Part shown: positions 15,449-22,551 of the stretch, in pieces | How the letters are laid out: each line of letters starts with the position of its first letter | Numbering within the stretch: position 1 is the first letter of the stretch | From: Erythrobacter donghaensis | GTDB taxonomy: Bacteria; Pseudomonadota; Alphaproteobacteria; Sphingomonadales; Sphingomonadaceae | Assembly (NCBI RefSeq): GCF_001557325.1 | Contig: NZ_LSJS01000237.1 | Coordinates: forward strand, 1-22,551 | DNA length: 22,551 bases | Direction of reading: 5' to 3' | Program-made: the position numbers and the translations under genes | Notes under the pieces: generated by a model | The model's input: the letters and a program-made list of their open reading frames with translations, nothing else | What the model was told of the DNA's origin: nothing | Database searches by the model: none

Positions 15449-18400
15449 ATGAGAAACTTGACGGCTTTCGGCCGCCGTGTTGGCCTGTTATCGGGCGTGG
15501 GCCTCGCCGCCTTCGCATTCGCTTCGCCTGCTCTTGCGCAAGACGCCGAGGATGAAGAGGCAGTCGTCACCACCGAAGAAGCTCCGGAGGAATCGAAGGG
15601 CATCGTGGTTACCGGCTCACGTATTCGCCTGCCCAACCTGACGCCGACCGAGCCGACCAACACCATCGACGGCGCCTACATCGAGAATCGCAACTTCATA
15701 AACGTTGCGGATGCTCTGAACGATTTGCCGCAGATCCGTGGTTCGGTTACCCCGGATGGCGGTCAGTCGGCCTTCGGTCAGGGCGTGAACTTCATCAACA
15801 ATTTCGGCCTCGGCACCAACCGCACTCTGACGCTGGTCAATGGCCGCCGCGTGGTTTCGGCCAACACCCCATCCCTGTTCGGCCCGGCCGCACCCGGTCT
15901 GCAGGTTGACCTCAACATCATCCCGACCGCGCTGGTGAAGCAGATCGACATCGCATCGACTGCGGGTGCGCCGGTTTACGGGTCGGACGCAATCGCGGGC
16001 ACCGTCAACATCATCCTCGATGATCAATACGAAGGCCTTTACCTCAACGGCACCACGAGCATCACCGAAGAAGGTGACGGCTTCAGCTATCGGTTCGAGG
16101 GTGTCTATGGCACCAGTTTTGCCGATAATCGCGGGCACCTCCAAGTTTCGTCGTTCTACACCCAGACCGATGGGATTTTGCAAACCGCGCGTCAGGTCTT
16201 CCGTGACGAAATCGAAACCCAGCAGAACACCATTCTGACTGGCCGTATCAACCCCAACCTGCCGCTCAACACCAGCGCGACTGATGGCGTGCCGGACACC
16301 GTACTGTTTTCACCGTCGCGCATCTTCGCGCTGACGCCCCTCGGCCTTATCATCAATGGCCCCGGCGGTGTGACGACGGCGGGCAGCGATGTTGACGGTA
16401 TCTTCAACAACGCGGTTGGCGCCTTCCAGTTCAACGCTGCCGGCAACCTGGTTCCGTTCAATCCGGGTACGCGTCCGTTGAATACGAACGGGACTGCTAA
16501 CGGCATCCGCGGCATTGGTGGCGATCCCGCGTTCCAGTTCTCCGACTTCGGCCAGCTGACATCGGACCTGCGTCGCTTCGGGGCCAACCTGTTCCTGAAC
16601 TACGACGTCACCGATAACATCAACCTCTTCGTCGAAGCGCAGTACTATGACGCGCGTGCGGACGAACTGGTGCAGCAGCCGACTTTCAACTCGACGCTGT
16701 TCGGTGGCCTCAGCAGCGCGCTGACCTTCACTCTGGACAACCCGTTCCTGAACGATCAGGCGCGCGGTGTGCTGCAGGCGGCCGGTGTGACCAACACCTT
16801 CACGGTTGCACGTGCAAACATCGCGTTTGCCGACTTGACCGGCTTTGCCGAAACCGAACTCCTGCGCGGCGTCGTCGGCGCGCGCGGTGATTTCCAGCTC
16901 GGCGAAAAGGACTGGAACTGGGAAGTGTCGTTCAACTACGGCAACACCGATATCACTGACTTCCGTCAGGACATCAACGCCCAGAACTTCATCAACGCCA
17001 CCAACGTGACGCGCAATGCGCAGGGCCAGATCGTCTGCAATGCCACGCCGACGACCCGCACCCAGGCAGCGTTTGCACCGGTGGCAGATGCCCGCTGCGT
17101 CCCGCTGAACTTCTTCGGTGACCAGGCAAGCGCGGCTGCGATCGACTACATCGTCGAAGACTCGGCATCAATGTCGTCGCTCGAACAAGTCGTCGTCAAC
17201 GCCAACGTTGGCGGCACGCCGTTCGCGCTGTTCGGCAATGATGTCGGTCTGAACATCGGTTACGAATATCGCCGCGAATCGGGTGATTTCCGTCCATCGG
17301 AGTTCGACCGTCAGGGCCTTGGCCGCGGTGCAGCAGTCTCACCGGTGTCGGGCTCGTTCGAGCTGAACGAAGTGTTCGGCGAACTTTACGTTCCGCTGAT
17401 CACTCCGGAAAACGACGCACTGATTGAATCCGCGATCGTCTATGGCCGTGGTCGTTACGTCGACAACACCATCAACGGCGGGTTCTTCTCCTGGGCCGCC
17501 GGCGGCAGCATTGCCCCGGTGCGTGACATCGAATTCCGGGGGAACTTCACCCGTTCGTTCCGCGCCCCGGCGCTGACCGAACTGTTCCTGCCGCGTTCGA
17601 ACGCCTTCGGCTTCATCCCCGACCTGTGCTTGCCGCAGTCGATCACGGCGGCACCCGACCAGCAAGTGCGTCAGCGCAACTGCGATGCGTTCCTCGGGGC
17701 GTTCCCGAACATCTCGCGTCCGCAAATCGCCTCTCAGGCGTCGATCCCGATCGTCTCGGGCGGTAACCCCAACCTCGATAACGAACAGGCCGACAGCTGG
17801 AGCGTCGGGGTTATCGTGAAGCCCTGGTTCCTGCGGAACTTCTCGCTCACGGTCGACTACATCAACATCTCGATCTCCGACCCGATCGCGAGCTTGACGA
17901 CCGCGCAGATCAACTCGGCCTGCTTCGACAACCCGGTCTTCGACACCAGCGATCCGGCGAACGGCAACCAGTTCTGTTCGCTGATCCGTCGCGATGCGAC
18001 TGGTGAAGTGATCAGCGATCCGCAGAACCCCGGCGTGACCACCGGCTTCGTGAACGGCCAGTCGATCGACTACGAAGGCATCGTTGCCTCGATGCTCTAT
18101 GCGTCGTCGCTGGAGAATCTCGGGATTCCCGGTACGCTCCAGCTGCGTGGCGACCTCAACGTCACCCTGTTCCGTCAAACCAACATCACCGGCATCGCGC
18201 CTGTGCCGACCCACGGGACGATTGGTGACGAACAGTTTGTCGGCCAGCTTGCCGCCAACTACCTCGGCAAGAACTGGGGCTTCGGTTCGGTGGTCAACTA
18301 CACCGGCGAAGGCCTGTTCTCACGGGTTGGCCGCACGCCGGACGCACGTGAGTTCGACCAGCTTGAAGACTTCGTGACGGTCGACTTCAACGTCTACTTC

Positions 18401-18547
18401 GAGACCAACGACAACTTCCGTCTCAACTTCGTGGTCAACAACGCGTTCGACCGTCGTTGTCAAAGTTACTTCGGGTTCTGTATCCCGGCGTCGATCAACG
18501 ATGCGTTCGGCCGCACCTTCTCGGCAAGCGTAACGAAGAAGTTCTGA
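15449..18547 (+). CDS. TonB-dependent outer-membrane receptor
   Basis: A 1032-residue TonB-dependent receptor. Residues 1-30 are a signal peptide (ending SPALAQ), then an acidic linker (DAEDEEAVVTTEEAPEESK), which may reach TonB, and the IVVTGSR box at 52-58. The plug domain follows (FINVADALNDLPQIRG, TNRTLTLVNGRRVVS, LVKQIDIASTAGAPVYGSDAIAGTVNIIL). The rest is a 22-strand-type barrel with FRAPALTELFLP and GNPNLDNEQADSWSVGVIVKPW. Cysteine pairs probably form loop disulfides (for example C-LPQSITAAP...C and DRRCQSYFGFC). It ends with the terminal Phe motif SASVTKKF used by the BAM complex. The start at 15449 has AGGGGA eight bases upstream. It is a distant paralogue of the frameshifted receptor before it. 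The cargo is not identifiable; sphingomonads use such proteins for glycans, siderophores and hydrophobic compounds. Confidence 0.93.
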   Translation: MRNLTAFGRRVGLLSGVGLAAFAFASPALAQDAEDEEAVVTTEEAPEESKGIVVTGSRIRLPNLTPTEPTNTIDGAYIENRNFINVADALNDLPQIRGSVTPDGGQSAFGQGVNFINNFGLGTNRTLTLVNGRRVVSANTPSLFGPAAPGLQVDLNIIPTALVKQIDIASTAGAPVYGSDAIAGTVNIILDDQYEGLYLNGTTSITEEGDGFSYRFEGVYGTSFADNRGHLQVSSFYTQTDGILQTARQVFRDEIETQQNTILTGRINPNLPLNTSATDGVPDTVLFSPSRIFALTPLGLIINGPGGVTTAGSDVDGIFNNAVGAFQFNAAGNLVPFNPGTRPLNTNGTANGIRGIGGDPAFQFSDFGQLTSDLRRFGANLFLNYDVTDNINLFVEAQYYDARADELVQQPTFNSTLFGGLSSALTFTLDNPFLNDQARGVLQAAGVTNTFTVARANIAFADLTGFAETELLRGVVGARGDFQLGEKDWNWEVSFNYGNTDITDFRQDINAQNFINATNVTRNAQGQIVCNATPTTRTQAAFAPVADARCVPLNFFGDQASAAAIDYIVEDSASMSSLEQVVVNANVGGTPFALFGNDVGLNIGYEYRRESGDFRPSEFDRQGLGRGAAVSPVSGSFELNEVFGELYVPLITPENDALIESAIVYGRGRYVDNTINGGFFSWAAGGSIAPVRDIEFRGNFTRSFRAPALTELFLPRSNAFGFIPDLCLPQSITAAPDQQVRQRNCDAFLGAFPNISRPQIASQASIPIVSGGNPNLDNEQADSWSVGVIVKPWFLRNFSLTVDYINISISDPIASLTTAQINSACFDNPVFDTSDPANGNQFCSLIRRDATGEVISDPQNPGVTTGFVNGQSIDYEGIVASMLYASSLENLGIPGTLQLRGDLNVTLFRQTNITGIAPVPTHGTIGDEQFVGQLAANYLGKNWGFGSVVNYTGEGLFSRVGRTPDAREFDQLEDFVTVDFNVYFETNDNFRLNFVVNNAFDRRCQSYFGFCIPASINDAFGRTFSASVTKKF

Positions 18548-18567
18548 TCCGAACGGACACCAAATGG

Positions 18568-18596
18568 AAAGGCCCCGGGAAACCGGGGCCTTTTTT
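18568..18596 (+). terminator. Strong rho-independent terminator after the second TonB-dependent receptor
   Basis: GGCCCCGG (18571-18578), loop GAAA, CCGGGGCC (18583-18590), followed by TTTTTT; the upstream AAA can pair with the first T residues. It is placed 21 bases after the receptor stop. The A-run on its left side may let it serve the convergent clpB message as well. Confidence 0.95.
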
Positions 18597-18634
18597 GTGG
18601 CGCGTCACCGGTTGTGGCGGCGGCGGAGTGCTGG

Positions 18635-21211
<2,577 letters not shown>

Positions 21212-21243
21212 GGTGGTCCAAACCCTCCAAATGTACCGCCAGC

Positions 21244-21271
21244 AAATAGTGTTGCACTTTGGCAACACAAG
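21244..21271 (-). promoter_or_regulatory. Sigma-32-like promoter of clpB containing an inverted repeat
   Basis: On the minus strand CTTG (21271-21268) is followed after 17 bases by ACTATTT (21250-21244). That fits the alphaproteobacterial heat-shock pattern CTTG-N17/18-CYTATNT with one mismatch, and clpB is a classic RpoH target. Transcription would start about 25 bases before the ATG. The spacer is almost entirely filled by the palindrome GTGTTGC-N6-GCAACAC (21249-21268), so a dimeric DNA-binding protein sitting there would compete with RNA polymerase. Confidence 0.6.
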
Positions 21272-21306
21272 CCCCCGCCCGCAAAAAGGTCGGCGGGAGG
21301 TGTATT

Positions 21307-21322
21307 ACCCGACTAGGTGGGT
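21307..21322. promoter_or_regulatory. Imperfect palindrome upstream of the acylase gene
   Basis: The 16-mer ACCC-ga-CTAG-gt-GGGT is symmetric at 12 of 16 positions and contains the rare tetramer CTAG at its centre. It lies in the 207-base divergent region between clpB and the acylase, about 97 bases before the acylase ATG. It could be an operator for a dimeric regulator; chance is not excluded. Confidence 0.3.
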
Positions 21323-21418
21323 TCAATCCGCGCGCAAGGCAAGAGGCTGCGTGGCCGCTTGACCGCGGCCCTCGCCCAAGCGATGGAAGAGCCGCGTGAT
21401 TTGGGAGAGAAATCCGTC

Positions 21419-22551
21419 ATGAAATGGGTGAAGCGCGGCGGTTTTGCGCTGGTGGTTCTGGTCGTGCTTGCCTTCGCGGTGCTCGCCACCTGGGAGCCTG
21501 TGATGATGGCGAGCGCCGCCTCTCCGGCGGGCACGCGGACCTATTCGGCCGAGATCATCCGCGACGAATGGGGCGTGCCCCATATCACCGGCAAGACCGA
21601 CGCCGATACCGCCTACGGCGTCGCCATCGCCCATGCCGAGGACGATTTCTTCACCCTCCAGGACGTGGTCGCCATGAGCCGCGGGCGATACGGCGCGATC
21701 GCGGGCGAGGACGGGGCGAAGTTCGACTACGCCTACCACCTGCTCGACGCGCGCGGCACGGCGGAGCGGGAGTACCCGGGGCTCCCCGCCGACACCCGCG
21801 CATTGTTCGAAGCCTATGCGGCGGGCCTCAACCAATATGCCGAGGAGCACCCGGAGGAGCTGAAGCTCGCCAATCTCTTCCCCGTCGCCGGGATCGACGT
21901 GGCCGCCGGTTTCGCGCTGCGCCAGCCCTTCTTCTTCGGGCTCGACGGGGTGATCGGGCCGCTGGTGGCGGGCGAGGAGCTGCGCCGCGAGCATGGCCCC
22001 GACATCCCCGGCTTCCCCCGCCCGCCGCTGGAGGCGTCCGCGCCTGCGCCTGCCGCCGCGCCGAGGCAGGCGCGCACCCTGGTGCTGCCGCTCGGCGAGG
22101 ATGCCGAGCACCTCGGCTCCAACGCCTTCGCGGTCGCGCCTGCCAAGGGCGGCGGCACGACGACGCTCGTCTCCAACTCGCACCAGCCGCTGCGCGGCGG
22201 GGTGGCGTGGTATGAACTCGTGGTCGAAAGCGGCGAAGGCTGGCACTTCGCGGGCGCGAACTTCCCCGGTTCTCCTTTCCCCTTCCTCGGCCACAACGAG
22301 CATCTGGGGTGGACCAACACGGTCAACACCCCCGACATGATCGACGTCTACCAGCTCGAGCTCGACGAAACCGGCAAGCGCTACAAGCTCGACGGCGAAT
22401 GGCGCGATCTGGAAAGCGAGTGGGTGACGCTGCCGGTCAGGATGGGGCCGGTCGTCCTGCCCGTCCGCAAGGAAGTGCTGCGCTCTGTGCATGGCCCGGT
22501 CATCAAGAACCCCAAGGGCGCCTTCGCGGTGCGTTATGGCGGGATCGGGCA
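21419..22551 (+). CDS. Penicillin/acyl-homoserine-lactone acylase family protein (partial, 3' end outside window)
   Basis: The first 377 codons of an N-terminal-nucleophile amidohydrolase of the penicillin acylase family, which usually runs to 700-850 residues. A signal anchor (MKWVKRGGFALVVLVVLAFAVLA) indicates export to the periplasm. The alpha-chain part has IRDEWGVPHITGKTDADTAYGVAIAHAEDDFFTLQ. A Pro/Ala-rich spacer (about 199-217) precedes the self-cleavage site. The catalytic serine, which becomes the beta-chain N-terminus, is S234 in HLGSNAFAVAP, followed by the conserved SNSHQPL (252-258) and GANFPGSPFPFLGHNEHLGWTNTVN. Such enzymes cleave amide-linked acyl groups; quorum-signal acylases (PvdQ, AhlM type) belong here, but the substrate cannot be told from this part. 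The start is supported by GGGAGAG nine bases upstream. Confidence 0.92.
   Translation, partial: MKWVKRGGFALVVLVVLAFAVLATWEPVMMASAASPAGTRTYSAEIIRDEWGVPHITGKTDADTAYGVAIAHAEDDFFTLQDVVAMSRGRYGAIAGEDGAKFDYAYHLLDARGTAEREYPGLPADTRALFEAYAAGLNQYAEEHPEELKLANLFPVAGIDVAAGFALRQPFFFGLDGVIGPLVAGEELRREHGPDIPGFPRPPLEASAPAPAAAPRQARTLVLPLGEDAEHLGSNAFAVAPAKGGGTTTLVSNSHQPLRGGVAWYELVVESGEGWHFAGANFPGSPFPFLGHNEHLGWTNTVNTPDMIDVYQLELDETGKRYKLDGEWRDLESEWVTLPVRMGPVVLPVRKEVLRSVHGPVIKNPKGAFAVRYGGIG

Overview
The window looks like a chromosomal segment of a GC-rich alphaproteobacterium, most likely a sphingomonad of the Erythrobacteraceae type (Erythrobacter/Porphyrobacter-like). This is inferred from a cpa-type Tad pilus locus, two very large TonB-dependent receptors of the sphingomonad style (IVVTGSR box, about 1030 residues, paired cysteines in loops), GC-biased third codon positions and AT-poor promoters. 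No database search was possible.

Layout. 1-182: the possible start of a divergent gene, and the AT-rich upstream region of the pilus locus. 183-7673 (+): tight-adherence (Tad/Flp) pilus genes in the order cpaA, cpaB, cpaC, cpaD, cpaE, tadB, tadC. The assembly ATPase gene cpaF, which normally sits between cpaE and tadB, is absent; only 114 non-coding bases lie there. No Flp pilin or tadD/E/F/G gene is in view. A 13-bp hairpin at 7685-7714 separates this locus from the genes converging on it. 7698-11133 (-): a CoA-thioester catabolic cluster transcribed as thiolase, NAD-type short-chain dehydrogenase, crotonase-family enzyme, MarR regulator. A strong terminator lies inside it, between the dehydrogenase and the crotonase. 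11287-11835 (-): a small secreted protein of unknown function. 12123-15198 and 15449-18547 (+): two TonB-dependent receptors in tandem, each with its own terminator; the first carries a frameshift near its 5' end. 18635-21211 (-): the ClpB disaggregase with a heat-shock-like promoter. 21419 to the window end (+): the first 377 codons of a penicillin/acyl-homoserine-lactone acylase.

How the parts fit. The pilus genes supply the inner-membrane platform (TadB/TadC), prepilin peptidase (CpaA), secretin (CpaC) and accessory parts (CpaB/D/E), but need a CpaF motor and pilin from elsewhere. Thiolase, dehydrogenase and crotonase cover three kinds of step of a beta-oxidation-like pathway, with the MarR protein as probable local regulator. 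The TonB-dependent receptors would import an unknown large or scarce nutrient across the outer membrane.

The most interesting non-coding signal is an identical 18-bp inverted repeat, TGTTGC-N6-GCAACA, found upstream of the second TonB-dependent receptor and again inside the clpB promoter, which suggests a shared regulator. I found no RNA gene, insertion sequence, CRISPR array or prophage, and nothing that clearly amounts to a new defence or mobile system.
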